In this document: in pieces, positions 37,401 to 46,293 of the stretch
How the letters are laid out: every line of letters begins with the position of its first letter
Position numbering within the stretch: position 1 is the first letter of the stretch
Source: Leguminivora glycinivorella
Lineage: Eukaryota > Arthropoda > Insecta > Lepidoptera > Tortricidae
DNA: 64,000 bases
Assembly (NCBI RefSeq): GCF_023078275.1
Contig: NC_062979.1
Span: forward strand, 10,174,502-10,238,501
Reading direction: 5' to 3'
Notes under the pieces: model-generated
Database searches by the model: none
What the model saw: the letters and a program-made list of their open reading frames with translations, nothing else
What the model was told of the DNA's origin: nothing
Translations under genes and position numbers: made by a program

Positions 37401-37820
37401 CAGCCGCAGGACCCCGTCAACAGAGCGCCGGCGAAGACCTACGTTCAACAGAACTACAAACCCTCCGGCCCGAGGGAAAAGAAACCTGTTGCTCAAATCA
37501 TTCGTAAATACAGAGATGAGAACCCCGACGGAAGCATTACATGGGGATTTGAAAATGACGATGGTTCATTCAAAGAGGAAACTATAGGCATTGATTGCAT
37601 TACCCGTGGAAAGTATGGTTATGTGGATCCTGATGGTTTGAAACGAGAGTACAATTATGAGACTGGCATTGCATGCGACAAAAGCAAGGAACAGCAAGAA
37701 GAAAAAGGATTTATAGACTACCAAGAAAATAAAGCAGTCCTACCTAATGGTATCACAATTGATCTCAACCAAATGGGCAAAAAATCTAAAAGGCCGTTTA
37801 GGTCACCCGGAAACCACTAG
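19456..37820 (+). CDS. Secreted proline-rich cuticular protein with chitin-binding-like domain
   Basis: Likely structural protein of the exoskeleton. Exon 1 (19456-19470, ATGCGGACGATACTG) ends at a GTGAGC donor. Exon 2 (36765-37820) begins after CTTGTTTCAG; both borders are phase 0. Together they encode 356 residues starting MRTILILALCAATAYGQ, a textbook signal peptide cleaved near residue 17. Residues about 18-245 are rich in Pro, Arg and Ser. Residues about 247-315 form a domain resembling the Rebers-Riddiford chitin-binding module (ENPDGSITWGFENDDGS, EET, GKYGYVDPDG), with two unusual cysteines. The C-terminus is basic. The short first exon ending inside the signal peptide is typical of insect cuticle genes. 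The 17.3 kb intron hosts a hAT element and other insertions. Exon 2 is certain; pairing with this exon 1 is inferred. Confidence 0.75.
20686..20950. mobile_element. Palindromic Tc1/mariner-type MITE with TA target duplication
   Basis: Ends CAGTCACCGGCATAAAGAAG (left) and its inverse complement (right), flanked on both sides by TA. A second inner inverted repeat (GGAGTGTCTTTTCAAAAGGA and its complement) makes most of the 265 bp unit foldable into one long hairpin. Non-coding. Confidence 0.85.
22735..22951 (-). mobile_element. Lepidopteran retroposon, - strand
   Basis: Read on the - strand, it begins CCTGTGTGGTGACGGGTTAA, passes through CACCACCCCCTTTCTTCCAG and TCGTAGAAGGCGACTATGGG, and ends in a TGTATG-type simple tail (the + strand shows ACATACATACATAC at 22710-22723). 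I recognise this as a short retroposon-like family abundant in Lepidoptera. Class (SINE versus LINE tail) is uncertain. The overlapping short open frame is not a host gene. Confidence 0.6.
24950..24996. repeat. Inverted repeat TACACACATGGCCAA
   Basis: Perfect 15 bp arms at 24950-24964 and 24982-24996 around a 17 bp loop. It lies inside a GC-rich island (about 24780-25030) that repeats the words TTGGCC and GGCGCC several times. This looks like the core of a diverged repeat element, not a gene. Confidence 0.5.
26452..26690 (+). repeat. Dispersed lepidopteran repeat with TGTC microsatellite
   Basis: Begins TTTTTAACCCCTGACGCAA, contains GACGTCGGGGTGTTATAAG and five or more TGTC units at 26501-26522. 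It continues with GAACGGATGAACCGATTTA and CATGAAAATCGGTC. The layout resembles a family seen widely in moths and butterflies. Non-coding, class unknown. Confidence 0.55.
27484..27774 (-). other. Unexplained open frame, possible exon or relic
   Basis: 96 codons on the - strand, beginning MSYRFDLCEIDKSRMLRGM and continuing VPSKLIELLPPLK. The first 55 codons are clearly less AT-rich than the flanks and look codon-like; the last 40 are AT-rich. I do not recognise the family. It could be a single exon, a processed gene fragment or a transposon piece inside the cuticular intron. Confidence 0.25.
29374..31630 (-). pseudogene. hAT transposase with BED zinc finger, one frameshift
   Basis: Starts MSKKTTFNCEWQL at ATG 31630. 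A BED-type finger follows (YCKLCKKSF ... HMKGKKH), then the catalytic region with DVITIGFDESLN. After the frame change comes VSMDGPNVN, the second-aspartate region of hAT transposases. The C-terminal dimerisation motif VLSHGNAYSERGFSINKEI is near 29700, followed by a Lys/Glu-rich coiled-coil tail ending at 29374. The frame switches between about 30820 and 30850, next to a run of six T (30837-30842). A single-base change therefore splits the protein into a 274-residue N part and a C part of about 490 residues. Unless this is a sequence error, the copy is dead. It is unrelated to the surrounding cuticular gene. Confidence 0.82.
32133..33075 (-). mobile_element. Two tRNA-derived SINE copies, one interrupted
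   Basis: On the - strand, a SINE head with B box GGGTTCGAATCCCGGTAAGG lies at about 32920-33075 and breaks off after GTATTTGTATACTATA. A second, more diverged head (GACCCTACCTGCTGAGCCGA) follows at 32840-32915. Its 3' half, with TCGTTGTCTGAGCAGGC, GCTTTCTTGAGCTTAC and GGACTTAGTCA, resumes at 32133-32246 beyond the inserted dispersed repeat. The family is a common lepidopteran SINE. Confidence 0.7.
32247..32834 (-). repeat. Dispersed lepidopteran repeat with CCGT microsatellite, copy 2
   Basis: Inverse orientation of the copy at 761-1337, sharing CCGGCCAAGAGCGTGTCGGG at one end and AGGGTTCC at the other. It sits inside the second SINE copy, with T-rich junctions on both sides. It contains a G run of about 14 (32424-32437) and a GGAC microsatellite (32727-32789). 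Confidence 0.8.
33471..33698. mobile_element. Palindromic GC-rich MITE
   Basis: Left arm begins TAGGCAGCGTCCACACTCAT; the right arm ends with its near inverse complement, ...GTGTGGACGCTGCCTA. Arms of about 60 bp share GGAACGGACGTCTCCGCC with few mismatches. It is 228 bp in all. The open frames on both strands are by-products of the GC-rich palindrome. Confidence 0.8.
35297..35535 (+). mobile_element. Retroposon insertion with 11 bp target-site duplication
   Basis: The direct repeat ACATTCTGCCT occurs at 35286-35296 and 35536-35546, bracketing a 239 bp GC-rich unit that ends in an A-rich tail (TCAAAAAAAAGGA). This is the mark of target-primed reverse transcription, so it is a SINE or a short 5'-truncated LINE. 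Its GC content differs sharply from both flanks. Confidence 0.82.
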
Positions 37821-38003
37821 GTTTTAGGAATATATTTATTAATAGTGAAATGTAATTGATGTAAGGACATTAAATATTTGTTAGCTTGTGATAGCAAGTG
37901 TAACAAGCATGAGGACATTACATTGAGGTGATTTTAAGTTTAGTTTTTAATTGCTTGTGTGTGATGAAGGTGACAAATGAAATGTATAAATAACAAGTGT
38001 GCA

Positions 38004-38009
38004 ATTAAA
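38004..38009 (+). terminator. Candidate poly(A) signal ATTAAA of the cuticular gene
   Basis: ATTAAA lies 184 bp after the cuticular stop codon and is followed by a T/G-rich stretch (TTTTGTAATTTCATTGTTTT). Hexamer recognition only. Confidence 0.45.
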
Positions 38010-38030
38010 AACATTTTGTAATTTCATTGT

Positions 38031-38036
38031 TTTATT
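38031..38036 (-). terminator. Candidate poly(A) signal AATAAA of SAP18
   Basis: The + strand TTTATT reads AATAAA on the - strand, 456 bp downstream of the SAP18 stop. It lies about 20 bp from the opposing signal of the cuticular gene, so the two messages would overlap at their 3' ends. Closer variant hexamers exist, so the choice is uncertain. Confidence 0.35.
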
Positions 38037-38491
38037 GGTAAAGTGTAGTAAAATCTTACAATCCCACAAACTTAGCATTCTAATTCACGAGTGGCAAAAA
38101 TATTACAGTAATTATCCGAAATTATGACATACAATCACCTCAAAAACTTGGTGACTTTCATGAAGTAAACCTTTTGGCCTGCAGACAGCAGACAGAACCT
38201 AACCTTCTAAATAAAAAAAATCCTTTCATTAGGATTTGATTATTTAATTTTAGGTCATCATAACCTAAACCTAACCACCAACAGGTTTAGAGTTTGACAA
38301 TAATGGAAAGGCAAATGAGAGGTAAAATGAAGCACATAGGGCTACAAATTAAATAAATACTCAAATAATTAAGCCAATATAAATGTGCCTTTCAATCGCT
38401 ACTATTTTTAAATGCCCCCGTCTGTCTGAAGTATGGAGTGGTCATCAGGTCTTATCACTAACTATTGATTAAAAATATGACCCACTTGTAT

Positions 38492-39044
38492 TTAATATTG
38501 TCGATTGTTGAGGTATGGCTGTGGCCGCCTCATCGGAGGTGGCATTCTATTTGGTGGTGTTATTGATATGTCCAAGTAGCTGCCTATTTGGAATTTAACA
38601 CTACTCAATGTTTTGTTGTCATCCCCACCACGTTGACCGGAGCATGTCACTCCTATCTCTCTCATTCTATATGTTGGTGATCTCATATCTGGGTATACAA
38701 TGGCAAAATCGAAATATGTTCCCTTACGTCGAGTCTCGGGATTAACTTCCTTCACCAGACCTGTAAGCTCGCGCAGTGTAGCATCCATCCAGGTGTAAAT
38801 TTGTAATTCATTTTGAGGAACATTGCCCCTCGCATAATCACCTGGCGAATTGTGACGACCAGTAGAACAAAACACTCGAAGAAGCAGGGGACACGTCTAA
38901 AACAATAATGTTCAGATTAACATTTGAAATGGAATGTTTAAAGTGATTAAACATAAGTTAACAAAATAGAAAATAACCTACCTTCTCTCTATCAACCGGC
39001 TTAACCTCTTCAGCAATCATTGACTCCAGTCCAGCCATTTTCAT
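38492..39044 (-). CDS. SAP18: SAP18 / Bin1, Sin3-associated polypeptide p18
   Basis: Small ubiquitin-fold nuclear protein of Sin3-histone deacetylase repressor complexes and of the ASAP/PSAP (RNPS1-Acinus-SAP18) complex linked to the exon junction complex. Exon 1, 39044-38982, encodes MKMAGLESMIAEEVKPVDREK and ends at a GTAGGT donor. Exon 2, 38896-38492, follows TTGTTTTAG and begins TCPLLLRVFCSTGRHNSPGD. The product is 155 residues, close to the roughly 150 of insect Bin1. Family hallmarks are present: GNVPQNELQIYTW, RRKGTYFDFAIVYPD, MREIGVT, and SYLDISITPPNRMPP. The second ATG (39038) is an equally good start. The frame upstream stays open to a possible acceptor TATATTTAG, which may mark a 5' UTR intron. 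Convergent with the cuticular gene, divergent from RCAN. Confidence 0.96.
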
Positions 39045-39380
39045 AATATGTACGAAGTACACACCGGTAGCTACCTAAATATAATTAGTAGTAACTTTTG
39101 TAGCAGTATAGTTTAATTTACAAATATAAGCAAATCTCAAGGAAATAAACAATGCTGTCAATAAAATTCCTAATTCCACAGACAAAGAATAGAGAACATC
39201 ATAGACAATTAGACATAGAATAAAAATGGAGCGAAACGGCTACTACACACCATACACATGTCCGATCGATCGATACCTATGTTTACAAACAAATAAATCG
39301 TTTAAATCGTTTAAATCGATCTAAAAGCCTTAACAGAAGATCAATCCGGGACTCTGATTTGGTTTGATCCTTATGACATA

Positions 39381-39544
39381 GGCTTCCCACAGACAGTCTT
39401 AAAAATTCATAATCTTAAAAAAAACTTGTATGCAATCTGACAGTTCAAACTGACACTGACAAGACACTGACAGATCTGTCAGTGTCAATTTGCATACAAT
39501 TTTTTTTTAAGATTATGAATTTTTAAGACTGTCTGTGGGAAGCC
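39381..39544. mobile_element. MITE with ~55 bp terminal inverted repeats
   Basis: Left end GGCTTCCCACAGACAGTCTT and the exact inverse complement at the right end. Pairing continues through AAAAATTCATAATCTTAAAA with small differences. Inside is a smaller hairpin of GACAGATCTGTC type. The 164 bp unit lies in the 1.07 kb region between the divergent SAP18 and RCAN genes, so it could affect their shared upstream region. Confidence 0.85.
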
Positions 39545-40117
39545 ATAAATTGGCCATGGCTCACTTGGCTCTCAGTAAAGCTAGGAACACACTACGCGGA
39601 CGTCCGTCGTGAATCGACCGCGGACGGGAATCTGGACAATGGAAATACACATAACCGTGCAAACTATCGTCGAATACGTGGACGTGGCCTTGAGCGCGTG
39701 GACGTATCTCTCTCGCTGGAGTAGTTTGTGATCCTAGTATGTTCAGTACAATTTGAAGTACAATTTGAAGCTCTCGTTTTCAATCATGCATATAATAGCT
39801 GTCCTTCGAGAACTGAAATTGGCGAAATTGCTTATTATAATTTTTTGTTTCTTCAGTCTGAATAGGCTCTACATACCTATTTCTCAATAGTGTAGAACTG
39901 GCATAGTATTTGTTTTATTTTTGCAGTTGTCAAGACTTGCTCTGAAGTGTCATCCCAGCCCTGTCGGTTCTGTAATCGATTATTTTTCACGTAATTGTTT
40001 TTTATTATGAAGATATTGTATACGAGAAACAAACTTTTAATATGGTCTTAGTGCATCGCTAGCACTAGTGAAATCGCCGGACCGTTTTGTTGTGCATTAG
40101 TTCATTCGTATTACAAT

Positions 40118-40786
40118 ATGGCACATAAGGAGGAAGATGAGCCTTTTCAAGATGAAGACGTTTATATCAACCCCGAAGATGGTATGCCTAATATTCATCC
40201 CAATATAGCTAATTTAGAACATGAAAGTGACTCACAGGACGAAGTCAACGATTTGGACGACATACCGAAGTCTGTTATTGTCACAAACATTCATAGTGAC
40301 GTTTTCGGAAACGCTAAACTAAAAGCAGAGTTGGAAGATCTTTTCCGAACCTTCTCGGATAACATAACATTTCAGTGGCTCCGTAGTTTTAGACGGTTGC
40401 GTGTGAACTATGACAGCCCGTTGGCGGCCGCTAACGCCCGTGTGCAACTACACCAGTATCAGTTCTATAACTCGTGTATAAACTGTTACTTCGCTCAGCC
40501 GGTGACGCCCGTTTCTTTTAAGAATTTGAGGCCTCCCGCTCCCGTAAAGCAATATTTGATTTCTCCGCCATCGAGCCCGCCGGTGGGATGGGAGCCGCGA
40601 GAGGAGGGGGAGCCGCTGGTGAACCACGACCTGCTGGCGGCGCTGGCGAGCCTGGCGCCGGGCGAGAGCCACGAGCTGCACGCGCCCACCCCCACGCAGC
40701 CGGCCATCGTCGTGCACACGGCGCTCGCCCCCGAGGGCCCCCCGCGCCCCTGTGCGATTCCCCACACTCGCTGTCCTAATTATTGA
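40118..40786 (+). CDS. sra: Calcipressin / regulator of calcineurin (RCAN; sarah/nebula orthologue)
   Basis: Cytosolic regulator that binds and modulates calcineurin, the calcium/calmodulin-dependent phosphatase. The 222-residue protein has an acidic N-terminus, then an RRM-like fold (about residues 50-125) with SVIVTNIHSDVF, LEDLFRTFSDNITFQWLRSF and AAANARVQLHQYQFYN. The calcipressin signature YLISPPSSPPVGWEP is at about 147-161. It ends with ATPTQPAIVVH-like sequence (about 190-205), the PxIxIT-type calcineurin docking region. The short C-terminal tail IPHTRCPNY is variable. ATG 40118 is chosen because the acidic leader and domain follow in one frame. The coding region has no intron. SAP18 starts 1.07 kb away on the other strand. 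Candidate AATAAA signals lie near 41339 and 41623. Confidence 0.93.
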   Translation: MAHKEEDEPFQDEDVYINPEDGMPNIHPNIANLEHESDSQDEVNDLDDIPKSVIVTNIHSDVFGNAKLKAELEDLFRTFSDNITFQWLRSFRRLRVNYDSPLAAANARVQLHQYQFYNSCINCYFAQPVTPVSFKNLRPPAPVKQYLISPPSSPPVGWEPREEGEPLVNHDLLAALASLAPGESHELHAPTPTQPAIVVHTALAPEGPPRPCAIPHTRCPNY

Positions 40787-42467
40787 TATATTTTTTTAAT
40801 CTAATTACTACTTAGTGTAGAAGTTCGAGTGCTTTTTATTCATTCAACACCGCCACCACAATACAGGCAACACCGGTATCATGGAACACCAAAGAATGTA
40901 TTATGAGTAAACAACATGTAACTCTCGAAATTGTTGACATGCCATGTGGGCTTGTATTAAGTTAGGCTGAATAGTATAATATTAATTGCTTTAACATATA
41001 GTTTATTATTTAATTTAACATGTAAAAGTTGAATTGGTGCTATTCTTATTCAAAAAGGAATTTAACAATGTTTATTTATGTAATTGTTTTATATTGTATA
41101 GTACATGTTGGCTTAATATAGATCATTATGTTTTAAACAATATTTAAGAGGGTAATCTTGGTAGGTTTGTGAATATACTTATTGATTAAGTTTCAATTGT
41201 AGGGTGAATCCACGTAAAAGTAATGTGTGTCACGACTTCATTAAGTGTTTATTTGAACTACAGCTGTAAATGAAAGGATCTATGCATATATCTGGAAAGC
41301 ACTTATTTAGAGATAGATTACGACTTGAAATTGCATCATGAATAAATGGAGCAAGCCATAAAATTGTGACTCATGTTACTTTTGCTGCGGATTGACCACA
41401 GAGAACCTCCTATAGAGTGGCAGTCTTGTATATTTGGTTCGCGATACGAGTCACCAGTGTTTGGGGTGCGAGGAGCGGGCGGGGAATGTATTAAGCGCGC
41501 TGTGATTGGCCGTTTCAAGGACGGCGGGCAGTCGCGCCAGATGAAAAGTATGACAGAAGTATGACTGTCCCTCTACTGACGCGTAAGTGGCCAATGTAAG
41601 TTGACCTATGCCGGCTCTGAATAAATTATAAATATGACTTATTTGTGGAATGTAATGCCGTCTGTTTTTAAATTTGAGCTTCTTGTTACCTTTCCACACC
41701 ATTTCACACTACAGGTGGACATCTTTAAGGCATCAAAATACCCTTTTCCAATTTTTTTGTGCGAAAAACACGCGCTGCTTTCGGATCTGTTACTTGGTCG
41801 ATACTGATCGGGCACGGCGAGCGCCCGCGCTTATATCAGTGCAAATACTAGGAAGGCTGGCGACCGCGAGTCGTCTTGTAATAGATGTCTATAGGGGTTG
41901 GTCTGTGGGATTGACCCATATAATTTTTGTCAAATACACAATTAAATAACCAGCAAAAGTATCTAACCAGTGTGCACAAAATAGTCCAGTGTAGATGTAG
42001 ATATTGTTTATTTTGAAAGCAAATTTTTATGCCCAGTATTTTATTTATGGACTATTTGTATCTTGAAATTATTGAATAGAATGTTCAACACTACTTATAT
42101 ATTTTTTTCTGAAATAAGGTGAATTTTTTTTTGAGGGTTAAGTATAAAAAATATTTTATTGAAATTTGTCAGTCAGTGTTGGGATTACCTTCTTGAGTAT
42201 GTAAACTTGGTTATGTTACTAACTTAGAAACATAGATTTTGTATGTGGCTTTGTTACATGTAGGCAATAGGACACATATCAGCCAAGCCAAGCTAGACCA
42301 ATTTGTTATGTTTTTCTCAATATAATTAAAGTGATTGAACTAATGGATTCATGTTCCTATTTCATTACTTTAATTATCAGGAATTCTGAATTTAAATGAT
42401 TGTTATTGCATTTGTAGACTCATAGATTGTTGTGATATATTGTAAATTTTAAATTTGTGATGTCATA
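40787..42467. other. 3' flank of RCAN, no further gene seen
   Basis: Probable 3' UTR to about 41.0-41.6 kb, then AT-rich DNA. A moderately GC-rich stretch at 41360-41620 resembles a lepidopteran dispersed repeat (GCGCTGTGATTGGCCGTTTC) and is not coding. Confidence 0.45.
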
Positions 42468-43775
42468 GGGAGCCTGGGGTCAATAGGAACGTGGGTCATT
42501 AGAAACAAGTCAAATAACTCCGAGAGGGATAGTCACAGCGGAGGCGGTCCAAGGGGTAGAAGGACCGCCAAACCCGTCCGAACCTGTCGAGTAGTGCATG
42601 CCGCGGCTGCGAGCCCGTCGAACATTTTTAAGTGACCGTATTACTTTTTTGGCAGTAAAAGTAAGTATTTTTCATGTTTTTGTTTTGTTTCTTGGTCAAT
42701 AACCACTGGCAATATGCTGATTGTACTAAACTACAATAATTTGTAAGTATTTTACTTGAAATTAGCGTGGTTTGTGTATGCCTACAATGTTCCGTTATTT
42801 TTGTATCTAATTTAAAGTTTACAAATAGCTTAATGGGGCAATAGAAACAAAATTCTTGGTGGCATTAGAAACATGTTTCAATTGACCCTAGTAGGTGATT
42901 TTGAGTTTTAGTACGTGATTTTTTATTTCACCATCTACTGAGGCACCAACTAACAACACTAACCAAGTTACTTAACTCCAGATAAAACTGAGACATCTAT
43001 TGAGACACTAACTAATGTTACAGATATCCAAGTTGCAGGTTTGGTACAGAGTCAACTGAAGGAGACAATACCAATGCAATTGCGTGCCAATGCCTACCAC
43101 ACCTCCCATTCCTGTAAACCTAACTTTTGGAACTTTTTATGATCCAAATCAGCCATCCACAAGCCGCTTAAATATTTTTACGCCCGAAGCGACCAGGCCA
43201 TTCCCTGCTCCACCGAGGGTACAGCCAAAAAGGGGTAGGAAAAAATAAAGTTGACCATCTACACGGATATGCCGAAAAAAGAAGAAATAAGTAAGGAAAA
43301 TAAACAGAAAAATGAACAAACGACGGTGAAAACAAATAAAAAAATCAATAAAACAAATAAGGGCAAAGGTAAAAAAACGAATCAGACCGAAATGGCACTT
43401 TCTTCGGAGGATGAAGTGAATAGGTGGCATTCGATAATGCTAAATTCGAAGACTGTGTTTGGGTGATATGATTCTAATGTAAAATAATTGAAAGTAAAGA
43501 TTATAATAATATATCCATTGATTGTTCTTGATGTTTCAACTACCCCCCACCTTTGTTTCATTTGACCCAGGCATAGGGACGTTTGAAACATTTTCCGAGG
43601 TTTACTAAAAATCTTCTTACTATTTATTTGTCGCTTATGAAGCCAAATAATACATTTCACCATATAGCTAGATAGCTTGACTATAACTGTGACCACTCAA
43701 GTTACCAATTCAGTAAAAAACTAAGGTAGAATACTCGATTTTGTCGAAAACGTTCCAATTGACCCCAGCCTCCCC
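42468..43775 (+). mobile_element. Degenerate pogo/Tigger-type DNA transposon
   Basis: Left end GGGAGCCTGGGGTCAATAGG and inverted right end GGGGAGGCTGGGGTCAATTG, both flush with TA, the pogo-type target duplication. Inside, motifs of the type GGGTCAATNGGAAC or GACCCAGG...GAAAC recur near 42497, 42838, 42870, 43560 and 43755. A C-terminal transposase remnant is readable near the right end. The rest of the transposase is lost. Confidence 0.65.
43089..43466 (+). pseudogene. C-terminal remnant of a pogo/Tigger-type transposase
   Basis: One frame reads NIFTPEATRPFPAPPRVQPK and RGRKK, then stops near 43245. A neighbouring frame continues LTIYTDMPKKEEISKENKQK and a Lys/Asn-rich stretch to SSEDEVNRWHS. 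The P.P.A.P....RGRKK..(S)(T)I.TDTP.K.E layout followed by a basic and then acidic tail is what follows the DDE domain in insect pogo/Tigger transposases. A frameshift and loss of the catalytic part make it non-functional. Confidence 0.55.
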
Positions 43776-45332
43776 TATTACAAATGATGTGTAAATAATA
43801 AATTATTTTTGCAACAAGCAAAATGATATAAGGAATCAAAATGACACCAACAAATTGCTTTATTACAGTTAGTTAAACAGAGCTTTAAAGAAATCAGACC
43901 TTTAGTACTCTCATAATTTATCAAATTATTGATTATTAATAATTTTATTTATTAAGATTTTACAAGACTTAATTACATCTCCTGGTGTCCTAATTTATTT
44001 TAAATAGATATTAACACTTTCGAAACGTATGGGCTCTCATGGAAACACACATGACATTTTCGCTTACATACGGGAAACCCATGTAATCGGCTACACTGTA
44101 ATACAACGCTTGTACCTTTCGACAGTCGGGTTCTTGGTAATTTATTTTAAAGTGTTAAAAGGAAAAATAAATGATATACTATTTTCATCTTGAATGTTAT
44201 AAATATTGTACCTAATACTTATGGTTCGCTCAACTGCTATGTTATTCCAATTAAATATAGATAGGTACCTACCTAATGTATTGACCTCAATTTTGTTTCG
44301 TCCTCAATATTAGGGAATTTTGTAGTCAATTAGCATTAACTGTAGTGTTTTTGCAGCTCTACACTACTGTGAACTAAATACTGGCATGAGATGGGTACCC
44401 TTGATCAGAAACTGTGTAAATAAGGTTTGTTTGCTATTTTTCACAAAATGTTAACATAATCTATTTACGAATTTTAGGTGGTTTACGTAAATCTACTGTT
44501 AGTATTTGTCAATGCAGTAATAAATATGCCAAAAAAGTGGACTCAACACGTGGTTTATTAAACAATTTGTAACATATTTCCTTAAAAAACTGAGGCATTT
44601 CTTTTTATTGAGAAGTCATTTGCTGAGACAAAATTTGGGTACATGTTTTGTGATTTAAAACCTTATATCATGACAATGATGATACATTGTTTTAATCACA
44701 GGTCAACTTAATGTTCATTGAAGCCTCTTTATTAAATGTAGTCTAAGTGTATCGTCACAAAACCTATTCTAAATGTACTCGGGTAATTCCTAACGTCAAA
44801 AACCGTCGGTAAATTCCGAAAAGGGACCCTTATTACTATGGAATATTACCCGAATACACCTAACATCAGTTTTGCAAGATCTAAGTGGAGTGTCAGTGAA
44901 TACGTCCCATATTACCTACTGTGTGTGTCCCACTCCCACCCCTAACATAGAAAGTAGTTCTGTCTTGAGGACTTACATCTATGAGTCTCAGCCTATTGCT
45001 TCTTTTTATAAAAATGTCTGTGTTCTCTGTATTCAGATCAATGTTTTGTCTATCGATGTTTTATCTCACTGTGATTTCAATATTATTGTTTGTTGTAAAT
45101 ATTAAATTGTATTGTTTTAAAGCTGCATTTTTTATATATTTCCACAGAACATTAATATTCACGCGTACCTTTACGTTGGTATATAAAAGAAGTATATGAC
45201 TACGCGCCATAACGCGGAATTTCATGAGAATTATTTTCTTCATTCATACTATACTGAACTGTGACCGCACACCTCTTGACAATAGTCATATATTTCTGGT
45301 CAGGATTTAGGTATCTTGCCTAATATTAGTAA

Positions 45333-45510
45333 CTAGCTTTTGCCCGCGGCTTCGCTCGCGTTAGAAAGAGAAAAATATGTCACTCTCCATCCCTTCGACT
45401 CAACGATCTCCACTTAAAAAATCACGTCAATTCGTCGCTCCGTTTTGCCGTGAAAGACGGACAAACAAACAGACACACACACTTTCCCATTTACATGCGC
45501 GTATCCATGG
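45333..45510 (+). repeat. Dispersed lepidopteran repeat (TTTTGCCCGCGGCTTCGCTC family)
   Basis: Begins TAGCTTTTGCCCGCGGCTTC and contains ACGGACAAACAAACAGACAC near 45467. This is a very widespread lepidopteran interspersed sequence by my recollection. Non-coding; its class is uncertain. Confidence 0.6.
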
Positions 45511-45600
45511 GGGTCAAAATTTTGAAATTATTGTGTAATACATATATTTATTATGGTACTTTTAATTCAGTACTATTATCATGTTATAACACTTCAATCT

Positions 45601-45702
45601 GACCCTTTAGCACAACTTGCCTTGTCGCGCGCGAGTCCATACATCAAGCGCGACTCCAAGTATGGACTCGCGCGCGACAAGGCAAGTTGTGCTAGAGGGG
45701 CA
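45601..45702. repeat. Near-perfect hairpin, 34 bp perfect arms
   Basis: Bases 45609-45642 and 45660-45693 are exact inverse complements, with a 17 bp loop. Two mismatches extend the arms to about 43 bp. The arms are GC-rich and contain GTCGCGCGCGAGTC. Open frames on both strands across it are artefacts of the palindrome. Confidence 0.85.
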
Positions 45703-46172
45703 GTTGGTGATTCTGTTTGAATTTCATAAGAATAAAATTGTCGGTCTACAATTACCCAGTTTGGAGCAAAGTATGTACCTAGATACATTTTACAGTAGGG
45801 TTGAAGAAGGAACAGTGGCTTGCTCGACCTAATTACAGCTTGTACCACTGTTCTTTTGTTTTGTGTTTTTTTACGTAGATACCTACTTATCAAGCACTGG
45901 CATACATACCTTGGAGTAGGTATTATCTATCTAGAGATCCATCCATCCTTACGAATGTAGGCAAATTATTAAGATAGGTTAAATTTTTTTTATAGATGTT
46001 TCAATCATTTTTCAGAAATCGAGCCTCGGGGGAACTATGGATCTTGAGTACAAACTATTGTAAAATTAAACTTTTCCACCTTCCTCATTCCCAGTGCCAC
46101 GTACTCTAAGGTACAGGTACGTACTTATTTTTTTATTAAATTCAATATGCATAGGTAATAAATTATTTAAGT

Positions 46173-46293
46173 AGGGTGCATTGGGGTAATTTCGAAAGTC
46201 ACATAAAAATCACCATTATTTCCATCATATCAAGATTCCCCTTTCGAAATTATCCGAGCATTTTTGTACTTCGAAATTACCCCAATGCACCCT
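46173..46293. mobile_element. MITE with AGGGTGCATTGGGGTAATTT ends
   Basis: Perfect 24 bp terminal inverted repeats ending in TTCGAA enclose a 121 bp unit. The word TTCGAAATTACC or a close variant also occurs internally near 46225-46250. Non-coding. Confidence 0.8.

Noticed and set aside
40448..40779. Antisense and alternate frames in the RCAN 3' half
   Set aside because: Compositional shadows of a GC-rich C-terminus.
44755..44870. Possible MITE with CTCGGGTAATTCC / GGAATATTACCCGAATAC ends
   Set aside because: Arms are short and imperfect and no target duplication is seen; noted only as weak.
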